DNA from: Physcomitrium patens | Taxonomy: Eukaryota > Streptophyta > Bryopsida > Funariales > Funariaceae | Assembly: GCF_000002425.4 (NCBI RefSeq) | Contig: NC_037256.1 | Span: 5,513,087 to 5,577,086 of the forward strand | Direction: 5' to 3' | DNA: 64,000 nucleotides | In this document: positions 50,234 through 64,000 of the stretch, in pieces | Layout: each line of letters begins with the position of its first letter | Position numbering within the stretch: the first letter of the stretch is position 1 | Translations under genes and position numbers: made by a program | Notes under the pieces: model-generated | Told to the model about the DNA's origin: nothing | The model's input: the letters and a program-made list of their open reading frames with translations, nothing else | Databases searched by the model: none

Positions 50234-51723
50234 TACTGCTGTTCCGGATGGAGAAACATCAGTTGATCATTTCTCCTTTCTTCACGCCAACCGAAAAGGA
50301 TGTCTAGCAAGCAAAGGCAGCGTGTAGATTCTTTATTTAGCCGGCACGGAATTACCGAGTGACATCATCATCAGAATATTATGTATATGCCATAGAATAA
50401 GCTGTTAGTTGTAAATTTGTACTTCAAACCTGTGAAGTACTGTTTGAGCAAGAAATTACCGAACTTTAATTTTCATCCCAACATGCTCGTTCACCGCTCC
50501 AGATCTTAAACCTCGGCAACCTTCGCATGGGCCGATTTAAAATGCCTTGAGAAGTCCCTCAAATAAGCCATACACTCTTCATTCCTAAAACAACGCCCAA
50601 CTTCTGGCCACTGTACGAGGTTTAATGTGCACGCCGGTGGAATTCCAATGAGCTCAATGACTTACAGTGAAATATCGATTCAACCCAACTTGGCTGCCGA
50701 ATGTAGTCGCAGTAGTGAGCAGAGGAACCAATAGCGACCCAGCCGCCTATTCTGATCCAGACAACTCCAAAGAAGGAAAACCGTTGAGTGCGAATGGCAG
50801 GCGGACAATCATGATGACGAGCTTGTGCGTTGGTCTCTCGATCTGCAAAATGTTCCCCCCAGATTAAGCCTGACCCAGCAACCAGGGATTGGATTAACCA
50901 CAGACTGTCACGGGTAATGTGACGAAGCGGTAAGCACTGTAGCGCCACCATATGCCGGTGAAGGGAGAACGGAAATCACGAGGATGAGATCCTAGACTAG
51001 GGGAAGTGGGAGAGAGAGAGAGTGAGAGTGTGGCGTAGACTATGAGTCACGGCGGCATAAGAGAGCTGATCCTTCGGACACATCAGCGATGGACAAGGCA
51101 ACCAAAATGAGGGAAAAGCTGAGGTGGAAAGTGCTGCGGATCGTGGTTGCGGTGACTCATTCTGTCCCCAACCCAGCACTGTTCCAAGGCCTTTGAAGAC
51201 GCACACATGCCAGCCCTTGACATCCTGATTCTCCTGATAATGCTGCTGACCTGGTGGCGTTTACCGTGTGCTTCTTCGCCAATTCATCCCCCTTTCGTGT
51301 TCCTCTCTCTTGCTCATCTTCCGTTTCTGGCTGCAAATCATCGCATTCACTGCCGTGTTTACAGGTCATCACTGTTGCGGTTTGGTGCAGTTTCCTGTCT
51401 TCTCGACACAAATTGCAAACTTGATCACTTTCACCAAAACACTAATCTTTCGTGCTTCAGTTCTGCTGCAGTGGTTGAGTTGGTTGTGATCAGCAACGGA
51501 AAGAGTTTCACCCTCATCAACTTCTACTTCTACTTCTTCTTCGTCCTTCTCTACTTCCTTCCTGTTTCGCTCACATGCAAAAACTGATTCAACTGTGCAT
51601 GGAGGCTCCACCCAAATTCTTCCAAAATTGTTGTGTCAACTTTACTATCATGCAAAATTTGTGGAAGAGCGCTCACCTCGTTGCTGCTTTGTGGGTCCAC
51701 TTGAGATCGAAGAAAAGAACTGA

Positions 51724-51860
51724 ATCCCATCCATCCATCCATCCATCCATCCATCTATCCATCCATCTATCCAAAAGAGATCTGAATCCCATCCATCCAT
51801 CCATCCATCTATCCATACATACATACATTCATCTATATATTCATCCATATCTCACCGTGG
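51724..51860. repeat. (ATCC)n-rich repeat block
   Basis: Two runs of CCAT units, each preceded by CTGAATCC and separated by AAAAGAGATCTGAAT, then a decayed tail of ATAC/ATTC units. The repeated CTGAATCC prefix suggests duplication of a larger unit. Confidence 0.9.
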
Positions 51861-52131
51861 AATGGTTTTGAGAGCTGACACTGTTCATGTTTGTTCCTTT
51901 TATAACTATGGGAAAAATAAATAAATCTTAAGAAAATGGGAAAAAAATAATTTAAAATAAAAAATAAAACAAATACTCTTCAAAGAGATCTTTGCACTTT
52001 GTCAGAAAATTCCATTTGTGTATCCCCAAAAATGAATATTTTCTTACATTGGGTATTGAAAAGGTGCCGTTTGTTCCACATGACCTTGGCCCTAGAAATG
52101 CATTCCTTTTGGGTCTCCATTCTTGTAAAAT

Positions 52132-52137
52132 AGAAAA

Positions 52138-52180
<43 letters not shown>

Positions 52181-52183
52181 GAA
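52132..52183. repeat. (AAAT)n microsatellite
   Basis: About a dozen uninterrupted AAAT units. Confidence 0.95.
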
Positions 52184-53273
52184 GTTTCAAACAAAGTTTC
52201 AATAAAGTTGGGTTTCTTGTGTCTTCTTTTCACTCCCCACATATCTAAAACTCAAGGAACTAAAAATATGCGAGATTTTCCTTTGACGATTTGATTATTG
52301 TTGTTGTTATTATTATGGAATGAGATAATGCATCCCTCGGTGCAAACTCCTTAAAATAACCAAATCTGACATGGCAAGTCAAATGGGCCAAGTTGCCAGG
52401 TGGGCACCTTTTGTGCTTACCCATGCTTTAACTGCATGGACCCTTCCGACGTGGAACGACCGGGCCAGTCTACGTGGCCAAAGTTACCATGTCCCCCACA
52501 AATTCCATACAAAATTGCCTCCCTTATGAGGCCATTACTTTTACGTGGGAAAACAGTTCCTCACCTTACCAGTTGGTGTTTGAAAATCATCACATACGTA
52601 ATGTTGGAAATATATATAAATAAATAAATCTAAACACATAGTTCCAAAAAATCGTTGTTACAAATTAAATTAATTAATCGAGTAAATTCTTCACTTTACT
52701 CCTAATTGTGCAATTCTATTTTGACAAGTTCAAGTTTCTTCATTTAAGCAAAAAGAACACAATCCACTGTCCAAACGGGGTCATTATTCAATGCACTGTT
52801 TCTAAACGACCACCGGACAACATCAACGAAAAAAAAAAACGAACGGAAATAGTTGAATTACCACTGAACGACGTCAACTAAAAAAAGACAGCAATCGTGA
52901 GAACGACGAAAAGTCGGAGGGAGAGGCGTCGGGTTCTTTTACTCGTCAACCAGAAAAGGGGGGTAACTTGGAATAGGAGGTAACGCGCAGCCGACGACGA
53001 AATTTACCACCGCCGTCGAGATAATGGTGAAATATCGACGGACGAACAGACGTAGGGAGGGGCGGACGGACGGAGTTCGGACGGAGGGAGGGAGGGGAGG
53101 GGAGTAATAAAGGATGGCGAGAAGCGGCGTCGAGTCTCAGCGTCGTCGACTTGCAATTGTGTGCGAGTGTGTGAGTGAGTGTGTGTTCTACGTGGTGCTG
53201 GAATCCGTTGTTTCCCCGCTGTCTTCACTCTGATTGTGTCGCCACCTTTTGTTTTTTTATATGTATTATTCCC

Positions 53274-53346
53274 CCGCCCTCGCCCTCGCCCTCGCCCGCG
53301 CCCTTTCCGTATCTTGTTGCTGTTGTTGTTGTCGTTGTTGTTGTTG
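53274..53346. repeat. (CCCTCG)n and (GTT)n runs
   Basis: Four to five CCCTCG hexamers (53276-53305) followed within 20 bp by a GTT run (53318-53346). They lie upstream of GDH in GC-rich DNA. Confidence 0.9.
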
Positions 53347-54399
53347 TGGTTCTTGTGACTCCCAAGTCCCATGCAATTGCAAGCGAGCGTAGGACCAGGA
53401 GTAGTAGCAGTAGTTGTAGCACATTGAGATCAGCAGCAGGCAGCTAGCCCCTGCTTCACCACTTTACCATGTCCCTCTTGTCACGCTCACGCTCCTCTTC
53501 CCTGCCTGCTGCTTGCTCCTTGCCTGCTTCCTCTATTTATCCTCCATCTGCATCCAGCTTTTCTCCCATCGCTTCAGCCATCGTCTCTTTTCCTTGTGCC
53601 GGCAACTCCCAGGCTCTGCTCTCCTCGATTTCGTCCTAGTGTGCCGTGTAGCTTGTAAGTTCCTTTCATTGATCTGAATCCAATCCAGCTTGTTTTGCCT
53701 TTTGCTTTTTTTTTTTGTTTGTTTGTTTGTTTGTTTTTTTTTTTTTTCTCGGTTGGGAGGGAGGAGGACATTTCGTCTTCTGCACATCTCCCTGCGTTGA
53801 GTGGTGATTGTGAGTTTAGCGTTGTAGCTTTGGTTTGTGATTGGATTTCAATTGAGATTCATTTCGTCGCTGCTGTAGCTTATTACTGCAATTTCTCTAT
53901 TTTTCTTTTTTCTTCTTACTTTAATTTAATTTGATTTAATTTATCTTTCGAGCTTTACGTGAGCAGTAGATCTTGACGTAGCGTTATTGTGTGAGAGGTT
54001 GTCCTCCTCTGTGGGATTTTGCGTACTTGAGTTGGAACGAGATGTGATGATTTGAATTGATTGTGTTTGGTTGTTGTGGAATTGAATCTAGCGTGGTCAT
54101 TGCTGTAAAAGCGTCGTCCTATGTTAGTGATCTTTGCGAAAGATCACTGCCTCGTCTAAGGTAGAGTTGTGTATTTGACGGGTATTAAAAATCCATGAGG
54201 TTACTGGAAACAATTGTTTGTTGAAGTTTCGTTCTCGTACATTTGGTCCTCCGATCATTCCGATTGAGAATCAGAGTGGGAATCCATCGGTTGAAGAGTT
54301 TTCATCACATTGCTTGTCAAGAGGAATCTGACTCATTACAGTGGGGGTGACAGGCCAATAATTTTGTTGAGGAACATTCTAAAATTCACTACTACGATC

Positions 54400-58092
<3,693 letters not shown>

Positions 58093-58554
58093 AGTTGGAG
58101 GTGTGCCACAGAATCCAGGCCTTGAAGCAACATGGTCTAGAAGCAAGGGCTTGTGCTTCCCATGTCAACGAAGTCCTTCAAAATAGATTTGGCCTGATCA
58201 ATCATCCTAGAGAGTTTTGCTAGTACATTCTTTCATTTATTTTTACCAGTATTCTGCCAAATGCCAGGATATCTGTGCTAAAGTCAACTCTTGTCTGCTG
58301 GTTCCAGTAGTCAGTACTAGGTGCAGTTGCATCACTAAGAGTGCGCACACACAGCTTCTGTAAACACACAGATTCTAAATTACAACGTTTTGTAAAGACC
58401 AACATTTGTCTCTTTGTTTACTACACTGTTCAAGCCAGTATGAGGTCGGTCTTTTGCCCAAAATCTCACCCTAGCGAAACTGTCGAGATCCTATAACTAT
58501 TAACTGGAGTTTAAATTGCCGAAACTTTATTTGGTTTAATTTGGTCCCTAGTCA

Positions 58555-58591
<37 letters not shown>

Positions 58592-58972
58592 CTTCTCATT
58601 TGCATTAACCACGAGTACTTTCAAGACGCTTTTCGTATGTGCCCAAGTGGAAAGTATTTTTTTTTTCCTGAGAGCACAGACAAGAGAGTGGCCACGTGGA
58701 GAACCCAGAGAACGAGCCGAGCTGGCAATGGTGACTCAGCATCTCTATGATCCGAACACTTGTCTGTCATTCAGCATCTCCAGCACCCAGAATGCGCATC
58801 TTGGCTTTTCTTCTTTTCTAGTTGTTGTGAAAGCTCCACCGAGACCTCGATTGTGCTTTTGCTCTGTTTCCCCCCCTCTCTCCCTCTCCCTTCTCCTTGT
58901 TAACTTGCCCCCACTCTGGGTTTCGTAATCTGACGAAGACCCACATCTTGATTTCACGGTGTTTGGGGGGAG
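58093..58972. other. Intergenic region with poly(T) tract
   Basis: GDH 3' UTR, then a T tract of about 32 at 58559-58591, then the pyrimidine-rich leader of the next gene (CCCCCCTCTCTCCCTCTCCC near 58870). Confidence 0.6.
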
Positions 58973-61132
58973 ATGGGTTACAAAGATGGTGTCACCAGTG
59001 CGGTGGATTCAGGAGAGGAGCGTCGGGCTGTGCCTCCCTATCAAGGGGACGTAGAGGCGCCTCTGTTGCCTGCGGAGGCCGCGGGGTCCCCTCCCATGCT
59101 AGAAAATGCGCCGCGCACCACGGAGAAAAGCACACTGCTCTACATCTGCGCTGTTTTGAGCCTCGTTACTGCAGTGGGTGCGTTGCTTTGTATGGTGGTG
59201 AATCTTGTCTCTCTCCTGCGGTCTTACGACTATCGGGGTTTCGACTATCGCGTCAGTGTATGTGTCCTCATCCCCCTCACTTCTGCCCCCTCTTCGACTG
59301 TTTGTTTCGTTGTCGCTTGACCGTAACAAGAGTAGTAATTCTTCCTCCCTTAAGTCCGAGGTCTATTGTGTTGATTTATTGAGAGCAGGTTCCTTCCATT
59401 CTGCAATAAATCGAATGTTTCTACGGCCTGCAGCAATATGTACACCTTGAGCCCCATTGGTAGCTAAAATTTTGAACTTCGGCATTTTGTTCTGGTAATG
59501 ATGATTGGACGCTTGGATCGCAGGAACGACCCTGTGATTAGTTTTAATAGTTGAGGATGACAATTCGATTAGATTAAAGCCCTGTCTAGCACGAGGTTTG
59601 GTGCAAGGATTCTCAACATAAGTTGCAGATTCTTGTTACGAGTTTTAGCTGAGTGTAGACCAGGCTTTGAGAATTGATTATTTGCCTGTCTACGTTGTCC
59701 AATCCAGAGTTTGTGGTGTTGCGAAGGATATGATCGTATTAGTCAATTCGCTTATCAAGATTTTTCGAATTGTACGTGTGGCAGGTGTTCATTGGCATCC
59801 TGCGATTCTACGCAGTAGCTTTTGCTTTGCTGGTGGTCATCGCTGAAACAGAGTGGGTACCCATCTTCAGATTTTGGAAGGTATTCAATCATCTCCGTGA
59901 AATTTCCCTGGCTTTTGCTTGTGTGGTTTGCCTTAGAATCGAAAGTGTTTCTGCTGGTGTTCATTGTACATCTGGCAAGCACCAATTTTTGTGAGTTATT
60001 TATTTATTTATTTTTAGTTTATTTGCAAGCGTTAGGTCTATCCTGTCACAAATCACACAGTTTTCTTGCTCTTTGGTAGCTTTTGTAACTGAACTGTAAC
60101 TCTTTCAATCTGCGTGCTTAAAAACTTTAATTTATTTCTTCTTACCTATGCCTGCTACTTTCGAGTTATTTTGACTCTATTAAGGACCAAATTAAAGCAG
60201 TCAACCACAAACCCAGTTGTACTGTGTCTATTACTTCCACAGACAGTTGACGGTGACATCAATTCTTACTAAACTTCATTTTCAGGTACTGGAGTACTGG
60301 GTAGGGCGCGGCACTCTCCAGATCTTGTGAGTATTCTTGAGAAATTTTCTGCGCGGTCTGTTTATTGGGTTCAAATCAGTTGTGTGTGTAGAAAACAGCC
60401 TATGACATCGTGAACGTGGTCATGTCTGAACCCTAAACCCTGAAACCTGAGTCCACTATTAGACCTGGACGTGGTTATCTTCAAAAGACTTAGTTAGTGG
60501 TACTTCATAAAACTTGATTGGTAAAGAGATTGCAACTAGATCACCACCTGTTCCCAAGTCACAAAGCAGACACTCATTCTTGTCGTACAGCGTGGCAGCT
60601 TTGACAAAGGTGCTGGCCCGAGCAAGCGGCGAGACGGGTGCAGAAAGCATATTGCACAAAATAGCTAGCTGGTGGCTACTGGGATGTGGAATCGTCTACA
60701 TTGTTGCTGTAAGTTTTCTTCGCCAGTCACAACAGTACTGCGTTTTGTTACTTTGATTAAATTCATGACTTGAGCTGGGAACTCCCACCCCTGCTGATTC
60801 AATACACGGCCTGAGAGATCTTGCAGTGGCTCTCAAATTTCAATTACTAACAGCTTGTCTGTTTGTTCTTTTCCAGGGATTATTGTGTCTCGGAGCCGTG
60901 AAACGCAGTTACATGCACAAAGATAATTGGCGAGAACAAGCACAAAGAGACCTAGAGGTATTGCTTTGTTCTGACCATCAGTTCTAGAATAGATAGTATT
61001 CCTGACGTTTGTCTTAGCTCCTCAATGCTTGCTCTATTTATATTAACTTAATTGCTTGCTTTTCATGACTCTGACCAGGAGGTACATAGACGCCGGGCAG
61101 AATTGGAAGCTCAACTTGAAAGAGGGCATTAA
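58973..61132 (+). CDS. COPI-associated / TVP15-like Golgi membrane protein
   Basis: Six exons join in frame: 58973-59257, 59785-59880, 60286-60326, 60591-60708, 60877-60957 and 61079-61132, for 224 residues. The first 50 residues are polar and contain VEAPLLPAEAAG. Four hydrophobic segments follow: about 54-81 (LLYICAVLSLVTAVGALLCM), 97-116 (FIGILRFYAVAFALLVVIAE), about 135-150, and 167-188 (SWWLLGCGIVYIVAGLLCLG). The ETEW, FRFWKVLEYWVGRGTLQI and RAELEAQLERGH segments match plant COPI-associated proteins (yeast Tvp15 family), late-Golgi or endosomal membrane proteins linked to vesicle traffic. Exon 1 was ended at GTATGT (59258); ending nine bases earlier would also keep phase. The charged carboxyl tail is cytosolic coil-like. 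Confidence 0.88.
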
Positions 61133-64000
61133 GTTTCACAAACCTTTGCGACGTATTTAGGAGTTTATTCACCATTGGAACGAAAGGAACAAGTTTTTTT
61201 CGTGGTTTCACTTTGAGTGGCATTAAGGACGAAGCTGATAGTTTCATGCCTCGACCAAACTTGTACAGTAGACAGCTGCAAACGGAATGAAGCGGTCAAC
61301 ATTGATGCCGAGTATGATGTCCGGTGTAACTCTGTAGAGATGCAGAGCCGCCGAATTGTAACTTAAGGGTTGGAAAAACCTCGAAATCATATGTATATTT
61401 TGCGGGAAACCAATGCCAGTGCTAAATAATAAAAAACTAATCATCAAAATCCTAGGTAGCCTATCAAAATGTAATCGAAGCAATTACTTTTCATGAATCT
61501 TCTTCAACAAAGTTAAGCGGAATCAGATTATTACTAAAATGCTCATGATATTCAAAGCAAGACATTCCCCGACTTATAAAGTATTCGGTTTACTTTGGAG
61601 CACCCACCAGCATCCACCGCACATTGCTATTGCAAGGGCTTTCAAGCGCCATCATGCACAAAACACGATGCGGTTTTGTAAATCGACAGGGACTTTGCTC
61701 ATGAACAAAAAAACCAGAGCAGTAAACTCCTGAAAACCAGAACCCTAAATCCTGATGATACTACAGAGAGAGGATTGACAGATTCATCCCATCTCTGGAA
61801 ATATTTCCCTTACTGTGAAGATTGTGCAACTCCAAAGTGCGTCATCTTATGAAGGCGCAAGGGATTCACTCTCGCACTCCTATATAAGTACCATGCAATG
61901 TATTGACCGCAAAGCACCTTAGATGGAATGCACGCACACTCTGCATCGTAAAACTCTCACGTTGGTTCTCATCTAATGGTGTAACTATGTGTGAGAACTC
62001 AACTACAGAAACGGAACAAAAACCTCAGACAAATACTGTATCTCGAAATCCCACAAGGAACACCCAGGACTCAGGTCAGCTGATGAAAAGAAGTGGCTCT
62101 TTGCAGAGAGAGATTACGATGAACATGAGCGATACCCACTCTGTTATAGGGTTCGGCCCTTCGACGACGCTTTTCTATATATGTGTGTGTGTGTAAATTC
62201 AAGAAGTTTTTGGAAGTAAAACTACACGAAATATGGAATTTTTTGGTTAGAATTGACAAATCTTGTATTATAATTTCAATTGAATTGTACATATTTTAAA
62301 AACTTAAAATCTCTTGTCTTTCTATGTAAACAAAAAAAATATTAAGAAATGTTTTAGATTACTCCAAAACAGGTAAATAATTTGAAAAAAAAAAAAAAAA
62401 AAAAAAAAAAACACAACTCAAAAATCAAATAATTGAATTGTTAATGTTTAAAGATAAATTTTGAAAATTACAATTTCAGTGGATATTAATGCATGCTATG
62501 TTTCAATGTACCATCTACTTGTTGTGAGACAAATGTTTGTTGAATCTAAATACTAAAAAAATATGTTTCATATGTATTTTGAATTATGCCCAACAGGATT
62601 TTAAGATTTATAATAAGACTCTATTTATTTTGAATAATATGATTGTGATATTTTAATTTGGTTATCTTGGTTAGTTTTACAGTTAAAAAAATACCAGTTA
62701 GTACAAAAAAGCTAAAGTATTTTATTTTATTTTATTTTATTTTCCTACAAGGTATGGACAATGTTATTTCTTGAAATTTGTCTTGAGTCCACTAAAAGAA
62801 GTTTTTCACAAAAACTTATAGAATAGTGTAAAAAAAATCTGGAAAATATGTATCATAATGGTTTGTTCAAGACCTGTGTTTTTATATTTGGAAATGTAAT
62901 TTTAAAAAAAAAACAATTAGATTCATATCATAACCTCTTCTTTTTTAATACTATCTCCAAACATAATGGTTTACAAAGGACAACTTTTATTTACAAAACA
63001 AGGGACTATTACAAGGCTTTTGGACAATGAATATTATAAGGCCAAAAAGAAAAACACTATACCAACTAAATCCACTCAGAATGGTGTTGAAGAAATATAA
63101 AGAATTCTCAAATGACAAGTTAGGTTCCTTTCAAACTCATCCTTCCTCGTCGTTCTAAAATCTTAAACCCTGCAACTACAAACTCCTAAACAAACAAAAA
63201 CAAAAAACCAAAATTTCATATAAGAAAGTTTTCCCCCGTTGGACCAATTCAGACCCATGATTTGATGTTAATGTGTGAGAGGAGGGCAACTTGATGCACA
63301 CAGCCACTGAACTGGGACCCTACACAACACAAACCCTCTGTAACATTTCCTTCGGAGCTGTGTACATACTACAAATCACTACATTGACAATACATTGAGA
63401 CATTAAACCACACACAATCAAACACAAGCCCAGTCGTTCACACGTTCAAACACCCAATAAAAAAACATAAGAAAGATAGAAAGAAACAAACACAAACACA
63501 AACCCTTCGTGAGGTGAGCACGAGGCACAGGAATGTCTTGTCAAAACCCTAAAGAAAATAAATAAATTATACTGATTATAACAAAAAAAGGCGTGTGAGA
63601 TTAACAAAAGGAGGTAAGGACAGAGAAAGACATGATCGGGAGCCCTTGACTGATGCCACCGCCATGGCCGCGAGAGCCTGAAAAGCGCGACACAGCTGAA
63701 TGAAGGAAAGAGCAAGCTGGTGAGAAAAGGAGAAGGGGGAAGAGCGACGAGGAGTGGAGGAGAGACTAAAAATAAACAAATAAATAATTTTGTGGTCGAA
63801 GGGAATTGGGTCGAATTGGAATTTGAGAATCGCGTCATAACTGGGTAAAAAATGTATCTGGACGAGGTTCATCCACCACTCATGCTTCGGAGATGACGCC
63901 CGCTGCCCCAGTTTCGCACTGCTCTTGTGCACATTTTCACCCTACTACACACATGTCGTACAATTGCCTCGTCTTGAGCTCATCGGTTAAGTTGAAGGGG
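61133..64000. other. 3' UTR, AT-rich DNA and right edge, no gene recognised
   Basis: From 61133 to about 61440 is the probable 3' UTR of the COPI-associated gene (AATAATAAA near 61425). About 61500-62200 is of mixed composition with no conserved ORF. About 62200-63150 is AT-rich with an A tract (about 62383-62411) and a TTTTA run (62719-62742). About 63200-64000 is CA/AAAC-rich, then more GC-rich. It could be the promoter or leader of a gene lying to the right, but no coding exon is recognisable. Confidence 0.5.

Larger units (their letters stand above)
50234..54399. other. Intergenic region and GDH leader, no gene recognised
   Basis: From 50234 to about 50480 is the probable 3' UTR of the coiled-coil/CBM gene. 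About 50.5-53.0 kb has short ORFs without family motifs, a CCAT-rich repeat block and an AAAT run. From about 53.1 kb composition turns GC-rich (CCCTCG and GTT runs), probably the GDH promoter. The GDH leader likely spans about 53.15-54.40 kb and may contain an intron starting near 53653 (CTTGTAAGTTCC). Confidence 0.5.

Noticed and set aside
50622..51611. Cluster of ORFs of 70-126 residues on both strands
   Set aside because: Overlapping in several frames with no shared splice chain or recognisable domain.
63446..63932. Minus-strand ORFs rich in Phe, Ser and Leu
   Set aside because: Composition follows the CA/AAAC-rich DNA; no homologous motif, so no gene is called.

Overview
The window is nuclear DNA of a land plant. 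The genes are split by many short GT-AG introns, several products carry plastid or mitochondrial leaders, and a plant-type CUL4, a KOBITO1-type glycosyltransferase and a nuclear CemA-like protein are present. Decayed LTR retrotransposons and AT-rich deserts lie between the genes. A bryophyte or other early-diverging lineage is my inference, not something the sequence proves.

Layout. Positions 1-13.6 kb are repeat-rich. They hold TC/TA microsatellites, a near-perfect 60-bp tandem repeat (1766-2010), a truncated Ty1/copia relic (about 2.0-3.2 kb, minus strand), a degenerate telomere-like tract (about 4.3-4.5 kb), a nearly complete but dead Ty3/gypsy element with both LTRs (5655-11548, minus strand), and a MITE-like inverted-repeat element (about 12812-13056). 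From about 13.7 kb the window is genic. In order: a CemA/DLDG1-like plastid envelope protein (+, 14517-17942); a KOBITO1/ELD1-like glycosyltransferase (-, 21850-25277); a bromodomain protein (-, 29887-33829); cullin-4 (+, 36343-42786); a predicted plastid coiled-coil protein ending in a CBM25-like starch-binding module (+, 44742-50233); a mitochondrial glutamate dehydrogenase of the animal/protist GLUD type (+, 54400-58092); and a COPI-associated/TVP15-like four-helix membrane protein (+, 58973-61132). AT-rich, apparently non-coding stretches separate several of these (about 18.5-21.3 kb, 27.2-29.8 kb, 61.5-63.2 kb).

I rebuilt the exon chains by hand from splice signals, open phase and family similarity. 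Six of the seven CDSs join into one continuous frame across all exons; the bromodomain gene has one unresolved junction. The genes do not form a pathway: they cover plastid ion or photoprotection function, cell-wall synthesis, chromatin reading, ubiquitin ligation, starch metabolism, nitrogen/carbon metabolism and Golgi traffic. The bromodomain gene and CUL4 are divergent and share about 2.5 kb of upstream DNA.

Most worth a second look: the coiled-coil plus CBM25 protein with no catalytic domain, which looks like a starch-granule scaffold or initiation factor; the GLUD-type dehydrogenase, unlike the roughly 411-residue GDH usual in plants; the 60-bp array whose units each carry an intron-3'-end-like motif; and the retroelement whose catalytic motifs are nearly all substituted.
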